In this document: positions 1 through 11,902 of the stretch, in pieces
Numbering within the stretch: the stretch's first letter is position 1
How the letters are laid out: every line of letters begins with the position of its first letter
Source of the DNA: Neckera pumila
Lineage: Eukaryota; Streptophyta; Bryopsida; Hypnales; Neckeraceae
Direction: 5' to 3'
NCBI GenBank assembly: GCA_963969595.1
Contig: OZ018418.1
Coordinates: forward strand, 10,111,001-10,175,000
Length of the DNA stretch: 64,000 bases
Notes under the pieces: generated by a model
Told to the model about the DNA's origin: nothing
What the model saw: only the letters and a program-made list of their open reading frames with translations
The model's database searches: none
Made by a program: the position numbers and the translations under genes

Positions 1-3000
1 CACTACTCTTGTTCTCCTACAATTCTAACAAACACAAATAACAACACCCGAGTATTCAAAAGGTTGCAGCAAGACAAGAAGATCCAGATCCTCGCAACTT
101 CCGGATGGCAACTCCGGACAGCAGGTCACTCAGGAATACTTTACTCTCCCTTACTACAACAACAGATCTCAGAGTCAGGAATAAGTATGGGGGTATGATC
201 TTTCTAGAGGTTAGATGAATCCTGAGGTTGGCAGATCTTCCGGACAAGAGGGGGCTTCCTTGGGCGGGCGCTTTCCTCCGCACGACTTGACAACCGGACT
301 CGCTTCCCCGCTACTCTGTGATCCAGACTACTCTTCTGGTAGTTTAAAGACACTGTGTGCAGCTCCTAAGTCAACAATCCAACAACATTACAATAGCACA
401 CTCTTGACTCAGACCATATTCTCCTAAATCCGGATTCCTCCTCACCCGTCCTTTCCTTCCAACATCCAGTCCACAAGTCAACACAATCCGGATACATTGA
501 TAGAACATAAATGCATACCCGAGGGCTTAGATTTCGAAAAGAGAATGAAATACAATTGAATATCAACTAGGAGGGAATGAGGGGCAACTAACTTGCCCGC
601 CCTTAAAAACCCAAAACAAAGCCAAAGTCAACACCCTAAAAGTGAAAAAGGGCTCCCTACAAACCAGGGCAACCTCACACACACACCAAGGAAATATCGA
701 ATAAACCGGGAAGTCCTTATCCCTAAGTTTTCGGAAACGGGGCCCACGCTTGAAATCTGGTTCCGAGACAAAACTATCTAAATCCTAATCCACCTCTACA
801 AGTAGTCCTCTTCTAACTACTTGACCACCCGAGATTTCTTTGAACTCCTGGCTCCTTGTTTGGTTGTCGGCTTACTGGAACTCTTCGCTGGCGTCATTTT
901 GGCGGCTCGAGGCGGATTCTGACTTGTCGTAGGAGATGTCTCGTCCTCCTCCGTATCTTCCTCAGATTCTGAGCCTGACTCAAACTCACCAGACTCGGAG
1001 TCTTCAATCTGTTGCTTCACCTGCTTCTTGCTTTCTGGTTTCCGCTTCTCAGACTTTCGGAGTTTCAGTTGCCTCTCAGGTTCCACCATCTCGAGTTCTT
1101 CATCCGGATCCGAGATTTCGGTCTCCACTATTTCCGTCCTTGTGTTCAGTCGGGTTTTCGGCCTGGGTTCCGGTCTCGCATCTGGAGCCGGATCTCCTAA
1201 GTCAATCAATTGTGTATCCCGTGCTGGTGATTGTTCCAACATATGAGGGAATCTCTCCGGGTATTCTCTTGCGTCCCCAAACCTTCTAACAGATCTCTCC
1301 GGATCAGCAACCTCTGCCCAGCCTTTTCGGATTCCGTCAGAGACTGTGAGGAAGGGGCAAAAGTATTCACCATGCCCCAATTTGAGAAATGACTCGAGGA
1401 AGGCACCTTAGGTATATTAAATAGGAACTTCAAGTTTGGATCCTCTTGTGTCCCGGAAGTTCCGGCTCCGTGTTTGCCCAGGGACTCCATGAAGATATCC
1501 GGAAGTAGCCCAAAGTTGTCCTTGGCCACATCCAGATGACCCAGCAGCTGCCGCATCTCGTCCAAAACGATCTTCATCTTGGCCTCGTAATCGACCAGGA
1601 CTTGCAGCACTCTGGATCGGGTAACAATGCCGTCATTGTCGAGTTTCTTTGTGTAATGTGCGGACCGGATGATCTGATGTTCCGGTTCTTCTACCAACAC
1701 CTTCAAATCCTTGACTAGCTTCAGGGCATCCGTCTCCTTCTTCCTTGCTGAGAGCGACTGCCCCTTCGTCCAGTAGAACTTGTTCTTGTAGTGATCTCGT
1801 TCTGCCTTAAGCAGCACGATCTGCTTGTCCTTCTCTTGAAGTAGTGCCGGATTGGATCTCTTCCGGAGTTTGTTGAAGATCTAAAACGTCTCTACATTTA
1901 ACTCCCTGGCGACACCCATGATCACCTCTGCCATCTCGGCGTGCATCTTCCGGCACTGCACCATCCATCGGGTTCCGGCCTTATAGAAGTCGGATACATC
2001 GGAAGGTTCCGGTGATGGCTGGGTCAGAGATGGATTTGGTTCCGGAATGTTTAGACTCGTTCTTTGTGCGTCCGGATTGGTGGTCATCTGTCGCTTCTTC
2101 TTCTCCAGTGGCTTCGGTTCCGGATCCTCCTCTTCCTCTTCTTCTTCTAGTGCCGCTTCTCCCGTCGGCTTCAACTCTTCCGTGAATCCGTACTTCAGGA
2201 TCTGCATTCCGGTCTCATAAGCAACTTATTCTTGCGGGGTCATGAAATCAAAATGATGATATATGTTGAACAAGTAAGTGCTGAGCGGACTTTGCTTGGC
2301 CTTGTCGATAGCCACCGCCATCTTCTTGACCTTCTGGTGGATTATGGTCGCCTTGTTCACGACCCGGCCTTCAAGTGCTCCAAAAATCGTATTTGCCACT
2401 GTAACCGTAACTTTGGTTGGGTTTTCCGGATATATGATGGGAATCAAGAAATTCAGTAACCGCCTATGGTGCTCATCGATACAGTCACTAACGGTGAAAC
2501 CCTCTTTGTGATGCGGCATTTTCTTGAACTTCCCTTCATAAAACTTATCCGTCCGGGTCGCGTTTCCGGATCCGGACTGCTTCAACCCGTAAATTTCCGC
2601 CCATATCCCTTCCGTCCAAGAGGCCCACCAACCCCTTGACGTCGGCTCGAACTGGTTTGGCGTCCCCATAACCAACTCACAAAGAAAATCTTCACTTCTA
2701 ACTGTTCAGGGGTGCCGAATAAACCCGATGCACCCTAGTTTGAAGAGATCTTCCTCTAACTCTAAGCGCTCAGCAGAGTCCGACGGAATGACTGGGTACA
2801 GGAGCTTGACAGAAGGAATAGTCTTCTGCCCCTGCGCCGATGATTCCGCCATCTTCTTGACCTACAATTCGGTGCAATCGGCACCCTCCTTTCCTTCTCT
2901 CCCTATCCGGCCTAACTCATCATTCTTTCATTCTTCTAAGAAAAACGTGCTCCAAAACCTGCAAGCACACACAGCTCCTCAAGCGGAAGAAAGAGGGAGA

Positions 3001-3240
3001 AAAACGAAAGGCCCGTCTGCTTAAGTACCTGGCTAGTGACCGACACCCGTTGGTTCAACCATTTAATGCGCCGCCATTGCAAACGGATCCCTAGTTTTTA
3101 TAGGCTGGACCCCTAGTTCGTAGGTTGCCTGAATCCGGATCCCCTTCCGGTTTCCGGATTCCGGCAAAAGTCCATTTCTTACCTATTCTATAAGTTTTTG
3201 TAAGCTGGAACTTCCTGACTACCTAGTTTCTACTAAATGT
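1..3240 (-). mobile_element. Family G repetitive element, copy A (3' end outside window)
   Basis: This is the first of four related elements in the window (others at about 8892-12340, 29800-31555 and, on the plus strand, 61000-64000). It reads on the minus strand: a leader of about 300-400 bases, a gag-like reading frame (2852-817), then a 3' region running past base 1. Bases 120-400 match 9340-9560 of copy B and 30220-30440 of copy C in order and spacing, including a TAGTTTAAAGACAC-like block. The element is GC-richer than its surroundings and dense in TCCGGA/CCGGAT words. I see no reverse transcriptase, integrase or protease, and no long terminal repeat bracketing the ORF, so it may be a non-autonomous retroelement. 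The right edge near 3240 is where similarity to copy B fades and is approximate. Confidence 0.6.
817..2852 (-). pseudogene. gag-like coiled-coil protein of family G, copy A, with stops and a frameshift
   Basis: The start at 2852 gives MAESSAQGQ..., and the protein aligns by eye with copies B and D over its whole length. Order of parts: a short N-terminal block ending in L-E-E-D-L; a conserved block with W-T-E-G-I-W-A-E, T-R-T-D-K-F-Y-x-G-K-F and F-L-I-P-I-I-Y-P-E ... V-A-N-T-I-F-G-A-L-E-G-R (2675-2226); a coiled-coil block with V-D-Y-x-A-x-M ... L-D-E-M-R-Q-L-L-G-H-L-D (1817-1206); and an acidic Glu/Ser run followed by a basic tail ending K-K-S-R-V-V-K (1380-817). In-frame stops follow R-H-P, M-T-P-Q-E and N-V-E-T-F, and the last part is in a different frame. 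There is no CCHC zinc knuckle. The gag-like role is an inference from position in a repeated element, not from a known domain. Confidence 0.6.
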
Positions 3241-3404
3241 TCCGGTTTGCGGCTTCACTACTACAAATTTTTGAAAATATTTACGAAATTGATCCTAAAC
3301 TAATCCAGATTTCTAAATATTGATATTGCATGTTCCCACACACGTGGTTTGACATTCTCAATCCTTGGTTGACCACTCTTCTTGCTCGCCAATACCAATT
3401 TTAA

Positions 3405-4328
3405 CCCCTAAAGGACCGGTTGTCCCCTGGGGGGACAATTTGGGTCCGGGCAGGTTCCTACGATTTCAATTTTTAGTAATATTTTTTGGGATTTTTTGAG
3501 GTTGTGTATTTTTGCGAGATCTTTGCGAATATATAATTTTTATTTTAATTGATGCCCGGGAGCAAAAGTTATGGCACAATAAGTAAAATTGGAATTTTGC
3601 GGGCAGCCCAAAAAAAATCACAAAAAGTTAAAATCATTTTTTTTCAAATTTTTTCCTCAAAGATTATATTTTGTCTACATGTGAAGCTTTGTTTCATTCA
3701 ATTTGGACTAATAATGAGAAAGTTATGGACAATCTTAGTTTTTCGGGCAATCTAAGCATCTTCTTGAAAAAATAAGTTGTAGAATTCATTTTAGAATGCA
3801 ATTTTGAGAATTTTTCAATTTTTTTTGTTAGACAGGGTTAGATTTTCTTGCTAGAACAATCTCACCGTTGGGATTATTGTGATTCAATTCCATCTAAAAG
3901 CTATTAACAATTTAGATTTTTCTTCAATCTTGTACCCACTTCTACTTAACAATTTTTTAATGAGTGAAAATTAAGTGCTTTTTTTCCTAAATTTTTTTGG
4001 TAGATTCTCAACTCAACTACTTAACACAGTTAAGTAGAAAATCTAAATCAGTAGTGCAAAAAATTGATACTAAAAAGATTCAAAGCCAAAAAACCTAGTG
4101 AAGCAAGGTGGAAAAAAATTTGTTTTCTTCACTTTAAATGCATATATCTTGCAATCTACGTGGTCAAAGATTCTGAAATTTCTTCCACATATTCATATAC
4201 TAGTTGAGTATAAGATCTTATGGTTGGATATGCAAAAAAAAACAATTTTTTAAACTCTTTTCTCTTTGCAATAGAAATGACAGTTTTGAATGGTTTTTGG
4301 TAGGAAAATCACCTCGGTCCTTTAGGGG
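3405..4328. mobile_element. piggyBac-type non-autonomous element (TTAA target site)
   Basis: The element starts CCCCTAAAGGACCG and ends with its reverse complement, CGGTCCTTTAGGGG. TTAA lies immediately outside on both sides (3401-3404 and 4329-4332). A TTAA duplication with terminal repeats that begin CCC is the signature of the piggyBac superfamily. The 924-base interior is AT-rich with no credible reading frame, so this would be a non-autonomous derivative. A short palindrome, TTGTCCCCTGGGGGGACAA, sits just inside the left end (about 3419-3437). Near the right end the words ATATCTTGCAATCTAC recur in a second, diverged copy at 34826-36097. Confidence 0.72.
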
Positions 4329-4389
4329 TTAATTGAACCCTTGTATTCACCACATTCACTACATTCACCACATTCACTGGACCTGCACA

Positions 4390-5100
4390 ATAGTCCACCC
4401 TTCTTAATGCTGTCTTTAGTCCTCTTCTATAGATTTGATTGCAGCTTCACCTTTGCTTTGTCAAGCAATTTATGGTATAGATCATGGTATGATGGCGGGG
4501 TGTAGGGCCTATGGAAATCTGCCATCCTCTTCACTGCTTCTTTGAATGCTAGGTTTCAAGCTACAGCAAATGGTATGTTGGCTACATAAAAGAACTTGGC
4601 CCAGATCGCATTTAAATTCCATTTCTTGGCCATGGCAAATCCATCTGCTAGCCTACTCTGCCTTTGAGGCCTCCTGCTTGATCCTTGCACAGTTTCATAT
4701 TTGCTTGATGTTTGTGTATTTGGATTTCAATCAGAGGCCACACAAAACAATTCTTCCTATACTATGCATGAGTCTTCTTGTGTAAACAAGATGTGTGTCT
4801 CCCATTTGAAACATCGCTTTTGACCACAAGTGTGCCATTGCCATCCAAATTGTCTCCCGTCGATCTTCGTGGGATAGCCCCACTGCAACAAAGAAATAGC
4901 AACAAAGAAATATGAACTTGAGATGTCAATTGCCAACAAAGGCTTATTCCTTTATTTGTCAAATTTGATGTGCCTTTATATCCTAGATGGTTGAACATAC
5001 AACTTGTTTTCTTGGCAAACACCAACTTGTAAGCTTTGCATTCCACTTTACCAGCGGACGGGGTACCATACCAACAAGACAAATCCTTGCTCATAGTCAC
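4390..5100 (-). pseudogene. hAT-superfamily transposase fragment (BED-like finger plus DUF659-like part)
   Basis: Reading down the minus strand from 5100, residues C-K-A-Y-K-L-V-F-A ... F-N-H-L-G-Y-K-G-T have the spacing of the BED-type zinc finger of plant hAT transposases (C-x2-C-x(n)-H-L-x-G-x-x-G); the second Cys appears replaced by Tyr. Further down (about 4640-4400) the frame reads W-A-K-F-F-Y-V-A-N-I-P-F-A-V-A, then F-K-E-A-V-K-R-M, then P-P-S-Y-H-D-L, which matches the start of the DUF659 region (A-x-F-x-Y-x-x-x-I-P-F-x-x-V ... P-P-S-Y). A stop interrupts the frame after I-P-F-A-V-A. The RNase-H core and C-terminal dimerisation region are not seen. This would have been a DNA-binding, cut-and-paste transposase; it is now a 5' fragment. 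Confidence 0.6.
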
Positions 5101-5497
5101 CAGTTTGGATTCTTTACATTAGAATGAAATTGAAAATGTAACACAGAAACAGTTTGATAAATTTTGTCAAAAATATGACAAACAATGTGTGCATAAAGCT
5201 TTGATAACCAAGGCCCCCCTGTCCAGTGAACTATACATTACCAAGCAAGGGACAGAAAATTGGCTGGACCTAGCCCTTGGAAATCAAAGCATTCTGTTTC
5301 TCAGGAGTGCTTGCAAATGGCAAGTTTCTGAAACTTATAGTTCTGAGGTCTCTAGTGACTGTTGAATAGGAAATAAAGAATATTATTTTGGTCTCAACGG
5401 TCAAGCCGTCTCTTAGTCGGACAAGGGCTCGGACAGAGTCGGACGGGCTTAGACGGGGTCGAACGCTCAATTGGTTCAAGGTGGGGTTGGACAGGCT

Positions 5498-6150
5498 CTA
5501 TATATTATCACCGCTACCTTCCCTAGATACACAAGACAGCCCCTCTTCACCCATGAGTCTTGCACTTTTGTGGCGAGGTGTACACACAAGACTTCCTCCA
5601 ACATTGGGCCCTTTGGACCTAGCTTCCAAGTCAATGATGCCAAACTGTTGTTTTGTTTTTGGATAGTGGTCATCTTCGTCTTCCACCTTCCGCTTCTGCT
5701 TCCGCTTGGGAGACAAGTCCACTTCCCCTTCTTTCAATGCTCTGAGTGCAACATCCACTTGACCTACCAAGGGATTGACCGCTTTGTCATCATCTTGCAT
5801 ATATAACCATATAGGTCAATCTCCTCCCATTAGAAATGACCTCCATTTACTTATGAGATCACCCATCCTCTTATCAAGTCCCTAGCCACGTCCACATATG
5901 GATGTTCTGTGCACGTTTGTCCATCTATTTCCACAAGAGCACAAACTTCTACGGCTTCTTTCAACTTTGACAGAAAAAGGGCCCTCCCTATTAAAGTATA
6001 GTTGTACGCCAAGTATTGCTCATGGAACTCTTTAGTACGCTCCCGCTCTATCCAATTGCCATCTGGTCCTTTAACTTCATATTTGTTATTTTGGGAGTTT
6101 TCCAGTGAAATGGGAGTTTTTTCCAATGACATGGAAATCTTTAGAGGCAC
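5498..6150 (-). other. Unidentified minus-strand coding fragments downstream of locus 1
   Basis: Two open stretches lie one after the other. The first (6150-5851) gives about 99 residues with K-G-P-D-G-N-W-I-E-R-E-R and a hydrophobic/charged helix-like second half. The second (5800-5498) gives about 100 residues with a basic patch S-P-K-R-K-Q-K-R-K followed by D-E-D-D, which looks like a nuclear protein linker. They could be exons of one gene separated by a short intron, or leftovers of the adjacent hAT element. I do not recognise either, and no second copy is seen in the window, so coding status is uncertain. Confidence 0.25.
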
Positions 6151-6740
6151 ATAATTGAGAAGTAAAGAAGAATTTCAAGTATTTAGCATATAAAATGGAC
6201 TGCAGTTACATCTAAAACGAATTTGCAAATGAAAAATTTGGAAATGTCATGTACACCTGGCAGTATGCAATAGTATTAATTGACAAATGTCATGACATGT
6301 TTGCGTAAATGTTGGATGAATGCAATGCCCAATGATGTTTAAGCTTCTAGATATTTAAGCTTCTAGTTGCATGACTACCACAAGCAATGAAGATGTGATA
6401 TTTTGACTACCTGGTTTGTTAAATTCTAACAATTTGCATAGGTCACATCCAGAAGATATCCAAGAAAGAGTTCAGTAATATCCAACAATGGACATCAACA
6501 TAATGTATGTACTCCTTCATTAGATATTTGGAAACATTTAGTTCTCTGAAACATCTATTCACATGTTTCTATATCTACTACTATATCTACATTATTCATC
6601 CATTTACTAAAGGAAGATATCAACTACATGACGTACTCTTCAGCTTCTCCCAAGCCTTCAAAATCTCTGACCCTCGACTATAACCTTTAGCAATTTTCCC
6701 GTCATGACACATGTACTCCACCTTTTGCGCCTGTAACGAT

Positions 6741-8225
6741 CTAAGCTCCCCAAGAGTGCCAACTTGGAGTGGAGCATTGACTCCGCAATGGCTCATCAAG
6801 TTTTCTCTTCAATCTTCTTCCATGTGATGGTGCAAGCCGACAAGGAAGCAACGATGGAACAATAGAGGCGGAAACAATTATCTCCATGGCTTCTCCAAGA
6901 CATTGAGTTCCAATTCTGCAGTTGACATGGGGTAGTTGGCGTCTCCGTATAGCCCTCTTTGCGTCCCTTTGTTTGAAGCCATTGGCAACATTGTCAAAGT
7001 TTGGTTTTCCCTTGAGTGCAAAGGAGATGGCGAGCACAAAATTGGTAGGCGAGGCTTCCAATCTGGAGGACTGTCCACCACACCATCTTCGATGGGCTTA
7101 ACAGAAAAGTCCATACTGGAATTGATAGTGGGTGCCAAGCAAAGAAAGTTCCCGGTGCTGAGTACCATATATTGTTCGTAGTCTAGGATGGAATCCGCAA
7201 ACGCCTCGCATGGGAACTTCTCATCTGGCACAGAGGATTCCAATGCACTCTCCATCTGATACAATAAGAACTTACATCAGAACCGGAATTTACAAAACTC
7301 TAGAGTGGGCATACAATGAAATACAATCACACACAATCACAACAATTCAGCAGACCGTGAAAAAGTTTGCGGCACAAATCAATGCAACTCAAGCTGAAAT
7401 GCAGAGGCTTTACACCATATTCATGAGCCAGATAAAAAATACACTTCAGCTTGTTTTGAGCTAAAATACATACCTCCAGTTGTTCTGCTACCTAACTCTA
7501 CTGAAACCTGACACCACCTCCATGAGTTTGTTATACTCTCGACGACCCCTTTCCTCGCACAGCATCCGCCTCCCAAATCTCCATTTCTTATCATTCCAAA
7601 ATGACTTGAGTCCCACGCCGCGGCTGGCGTGCAACCCCTGGAACCAAGGAAGTAGAACCGCTAGGAGAAAAGTGTCCTTGTCGCCATTCCCCTTGTTATT
7701 CCAGGAGTTGGAGAGTATAACATTCTCCGGGTTGTTTAAGATATGCTTACGAGGGCTATCATTCACAATAATGGTGTTGCTTGAAGAATATTTCCCTTGT
7801 GAGGCACCAAAGAACACGTCCATGCTTCTCAAGAACAATTCCTTATCGGTTCTCGGTTTTTCATACGAGATCAATTTCCCCAATCTATCCCTGCACTTAA
7901 CCATCTTGCAAGAGTCCTGCCCAAGGATGAGGAAGGACATCCCTCCGTCTCGGAAAAGATACAGGCAAATGCCTTCAGTGGAGGACTTTTTCATCGAGCT
8001 CCAAACTGAAACAAAGGCTACCTTCTCTAGCTCCTTCAAAAATGTGGAGCAATTGGGCCGGACGTAGACTACCTTTGGCCCCACAATTGCGCCAACCGTG
8101 GCGAAGTGTGGCTTGAGTAATGGTTGAATTGCTTGATGGATCCCTTGGACTTCCAATCCTAGCTATCACAAAGAATACCATTAAGGTTCAAGACAACATT
8201 GATCCACTTCTCCGCCGCCGTGGAC
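6741..8225 (-). pseudogene. Locus 1, 3' part: FCP1/NLI-IF-like phosphatase domain and C-terminal tail
   Basis: The FCP1-like HAD domain starts near 8215 with K-W-I-N-V-V-L-N-L-N-G-I-L-C, the counterpart of K-W-L-N-V-I-L-D-L-N-G-V-L-C in locus 2. It continues in another frame (8156-7488) with Y-V-R-P-N-C-S-T-F-L-K-E-L, then F-V-S-V-W-S-S-M-K-K (motif II region) and S-N-T-I-I-V-N-D-S-P-R-K (motif IV region). Then come S-M-D-F-S-V-K-P-I-E-D-G-V-V-D-S-P-P (7264-6878 frame) and a basic tail with S-T-P-S-W-H-S-W (to 6741). The first Asp of the HAD nucleophile motif is Asn here, and a frameshift lies inside the domain, so the copy should be inactive. Known family members are plant CTD-phosphatase-like proteins that remove phosphate from protein Ser/Thr. 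The upstream half of this locus is at 12353-13600, beyond inserted copy B. Confidence 0.6.
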
Positions 8226-8891
8226 CTCAATGGCCGATAGATGCCCTCCAATGATTCCTTATGAACTAACAAAAGATCCAATTTCTACTAACAAATGGAA
8301 GAATGCATTGCCAGTTACATCCGAGGAATTGGCACATTCCGGACCTCACGCAAAACCACACCAAAGACAACCACCGCAAAACAAAAAGAAAAATCTAGAC
8401 AGACCAAGAGATTAGAGTAGATGGATTGTACCTTCCTTGATGCAGAACTTGATGGCCAATCACTGCCATCATTACCCGGTTGAACCTGATTGCGAACACA
8501 TCTGTCTTCACCTAATGCCAAAGACTAGATGGGACTTGGTAACAAGTCATTTCCGTACAAGAGCCTTGGAGACATAGGTGGGCAAGATTGTGCGGAGGGT
8601 GAATGACAAACATCAAGCAAACTTGGAGGATTTGTAGGGCCAACTCTTCAAAATGTAGAAAAAATTCTCAATGAGAAATTTATATATTACACATTTAGTT
8701 TACAAAATACAAAATTGAATGCAATACTTCCCAAACTATGGTTGGTTCCACTAGATATGGAGCTCCGGTATAAAAGAATACTGCCTCCGGGAAAAGACTT
8801 CTACAACTCAAATTCTATCATACAGATCAGCTTGAGTCGAGCTGAAACTACACAAGATGACACAAGGTGATTATTGAGCACAACCTGCTGA
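8226..8891. other. Locus 1 intervening sequence, no recognisable gene
   Basis: This 670-base stretch sits between the phosphatase exon of locus 1 and the left edge of family G copy B. It probably includes intron or linker sequence of locus 1. Short open stretches are present but none match the parallel part of locus 2 or any family I know. Confidence 0.35.
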
Positions 8892-9224
8892 TGGATGTCG
8901 TATGCGCAGTGTAGGCGTAAGTATCCTTAACACAAAGATGTGCTAAAATAACACAAAAATATTGTCCCAGGGAATTCTAGGTGTTATTGCAAACTAAGGC
9001 TATCCGGATATCTCTCCAAAATAAACCCCAAGTAATCCGTAACTCAATCTTTTTACTCTTTCTCCTTCCGGATAATACTACCTTCCGGAATCTAATCCGG
9101 ATCCGTCCTTATCCAAAATCTGGTAACTCTCAACCAAAACTCTAGTTTTCTGTACCCCTGTTTTATTGTTAGGGGGTCCACTGTTGGTCTTTTAGAGGGG
9201 TAGGGACTCACCACTCGTAGTTCA

Positions 9225-9249
9225 AAACACACACACACACACACACACA
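9225..9249. repeat. (CA)n microsatellite in the 3' region of family G copy B
   Basis: About 12 perfect AC dinucleotides. A shorter run of the same kind sits at the equivalent place in copy C (about 30141-30154), so the repeat appears to be an inherited, length-variable part of the element. Confidence 0.85.
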
Positions 9250-10015
9250 TAGACACAAACAACTCCCTTCCGGTATTGCTGTATAGAAGAGGCAAATGGT
9301 GATCTTCACAGCTCTCCGGATGATCCTTCTGGAAAATAGATCACTCAAAATCTACTTTCTACTCCTTCACTACAACAACAGATCAAGTATCCGGAACCGG
9401 TAGCAATGGTGTTCGAGACACTCAAACTGATCCGGAAATTGGCAGGCCTTCGGATAGAGCAGCAACTTCCTCTTGGCGGGCGCTTACTTCTGCACGGGTT
9501 GACAGCCGGACTTGCTTCCACTACTCAATCAACCGGATTACTATCCCAGCAATTTAAAGACACAATGCACTAATCCTCCTTTACAGATCCAGAGTTCTCT
9601 CAAATGCCAACTACAAATCATACCTAGTTTACTTAGATTCGAACTCCTCCTCATCCGTCTTCCTCACACTTCAACACTTTTGCAAATACTCTTACTCATG
9701 CACATAGCCGGATCCAGAAATATCTACAAAGGGGGTCTCCCATTAAAGAAAGTAAAAGAACACAATCAAACTGCACTCTAGTGGGCTGGAATGGAATGAG
9801 AGGGCAACAAGCCTGCCCTGCTTTTAAAACCCAAACTAAAAAGCCAAAAAGCAAAAAGGGCAAACCCAGAAATCCAAGCAACCAATCAAACTAACACCCA
9901 AGATACCCGGGAAATCTAGGCCGGCAGCCTCTTAAGAATCCGAAACCGGGTTCCACTTCTAGAAAACCCGATACGGATCGAATTTAAAACAACAAAACAA
10001 AACCCATCAAACTAA

Positions 10016-11902
10016 CTACTTCAACCGCGATTTCTTCACGCTACTCCCTGCCTTGGTCGGGGACGACTTCACCGGCATGTTCTTGGTCTGCACCGGGGTG
10101 ATGATCGTGCGCCCTTGAGGCGGAGTGGCCTTGTCCTCCGACTCCCTTCCAATTTAACATTCTTCCTCCTCATCGTCCAAAATCTCCAACGGAATTTTGT
10201 TGCCCTTGGGCGGAGAAGCTTGCTGCATGTGGATGAACCTCTCCGGATAACTCTGAGCTAGATTCTTGGTGGCTCCCAATGGTTCGGCTAGGTTACGACA
10301 AACTACAAACTTCGGTGTAGCAAAGATTGCAACTCCAGTTGGTCGGGCCGGCTCACCTGTAAGAAAGGTGAGTCTTGTTCCTAGAATTAGGTCTCTCGCC
10401 TTTTCCAATGTTGAAGCTTCCGATACTATCACTACAGCTCTTGCTGTCCTCACCGGAACAGACGTTCCGTTCCCTCCTTTCCGGACATCAGGGGCATACT
10501 GATCTCATCGATCAACATATCTTGTCCCCTTACCGGATTCTCCTTCGGAACTGTTTCTCTGGCCAGAGTCTGTAAGTAATTCTGGGCATCCGCAATTTCC
10601 GGGAAACCCTCAAAACCCAACTCCCTCCCTAGGTCAAGTTGTCCGAGCAGCTGCCGCATCTCCGCCAACACCTTCTCCATCCAGGCTTGGTAATCGATGA
10701 GCACCCTCAGCACATTCGGTCCGGATGGGTGAGCTTTGTCCGTCAGCTTGTTGGTGAAGAGTTGAGCTTGTAACGCTTGCTCCGCTGGAGCTGCCACCAA
10801 AGTTGACAGATTCCAGACATGGTTGGAAGCATCTGCCTCCTTTGTCCTCGCCACCTCTAGCTCGCTTTCCAACTGGGCCACCCGGGATTGGAAATCCGTC
10901 TTGTCCTGCTGCGAATTCCAGATACAAAGCTCCTGCACCTTCAGTGCCCTCGGATCCGTTTTCTTCCGGATGGCATCCGCTATCTATTTTGGGCAACTGA
11001 CTCCCAAGAGTGTCATGGCCCCGCTGATGTATTCCGCCATCTTGTTGTGGATCAACCGACACTCGTTGGCACACTTATGTCCGCATTCCCAGAACTCCTT
11101 CATGTAGTCATTTTCCGGATACTCCAGTTGCGGTTCGTCATCTGTCACCACCTGCTTGCCTCGCGTAGCCTGATCCATCGACTTCCATCTCCGGATCCGC
11201 TTGTGAGTCAAAGGTGGCTGCTCTGATTCCTCTTCTTCGGATTCTGCTGCGACGGATTGGTCCAATTGGACTTCTTTCGTAAACCCGTACTTTAGGACTT
11301 CCTCTCCATAGATGTAAGCATGCATTTCTGGCTCATTCAAAAACCCCTGCTGATGGTAAAGATGAAAAAGATACGGGGTGAGCGCGGTAGCCTTCCCGAA
11401 AGTTGCGCGCGCGACTAACTTGGATACTACGTCCGTGACGAGTCTATCCCAGTTCATTGGCCGACCTTCCATTGCTCCAAGTATGGTGCTTGCTACTGTT
11501 GCGGTAACCTGGGTCGACTTTTCTAGATACAAAATCGGAATAAGGAACTCCAGAATCCCGGCTATGCCTATCTTCGATACAATCATGAATAATGTAGCCC
11601 TCCTTACTATGTGCCGGACCCCAGAACTTACTTTGCCCGGTCCTATCATTACGGGCAGCTAAACCAAATCCGGTTTTCCAAAACGAGTATACTTCCGCCC
11701 AGATGTCCTCCGTCTAGAGTTTGGGCTGGCCTCTCACATTCAACTGGTACTAATTTGGAACTCCTACTACGAGTTCCGCAATGATCTTGTCATTCTTCAA
11801 ACTCCAAGGGCGTTGCAACAATCCGGCGCATCCTATTGTCTCTAAGTCCTCCTCTAAGTGCTTCCGGACTTCTGGATCCTTTGGAATCGCCGGAGACATC
11901 AT
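10016..11902 (-). pseudogene. gag-like coiled-coil protein of family G, copy B, degraded
   Basis: The start near 11902 (M-M-S-P-A-I-P-K-D-P) is chosen because H-L-E-E-D-L-E follows, matching E-L-E-E-D-L in copy A and L-E-E-D-L-G in copy D. Next come T-E-D-I-W-A-E-V-Y and F-L-I-P-I-L-Y-L-E-K-S-T-Q-V ... A-S-T-I-L-G-A-M-E-G-R (11649-10984), a coiled-coil block with I-D-Y-Q-A-W-M-E-K-V-L-A-E-M-R-Q-L-L-G-Q-L-D (10938-10450), and a basic tail T-P-V-Q-T-K-N-M-P-V-K-S ... K-K-S-R-L-K ending at 10016. Several stops and frame changes break it. The conserved M-R-Q-L-L-G-x-L-D heptad-like block and Lys-rich C-terminus are shared by copies A and C. Function unknown; a structural (gag-like) or nucleic-acid-binding role is inferred only. 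Confidence 0.58.

Noticed and set aside
7480..8067. Long plus-strand frame of 195 codons
   Set aside because: It lies opposite the FCP1-like domain of locus 1 and has no motif of its own; the minus strand explains it.
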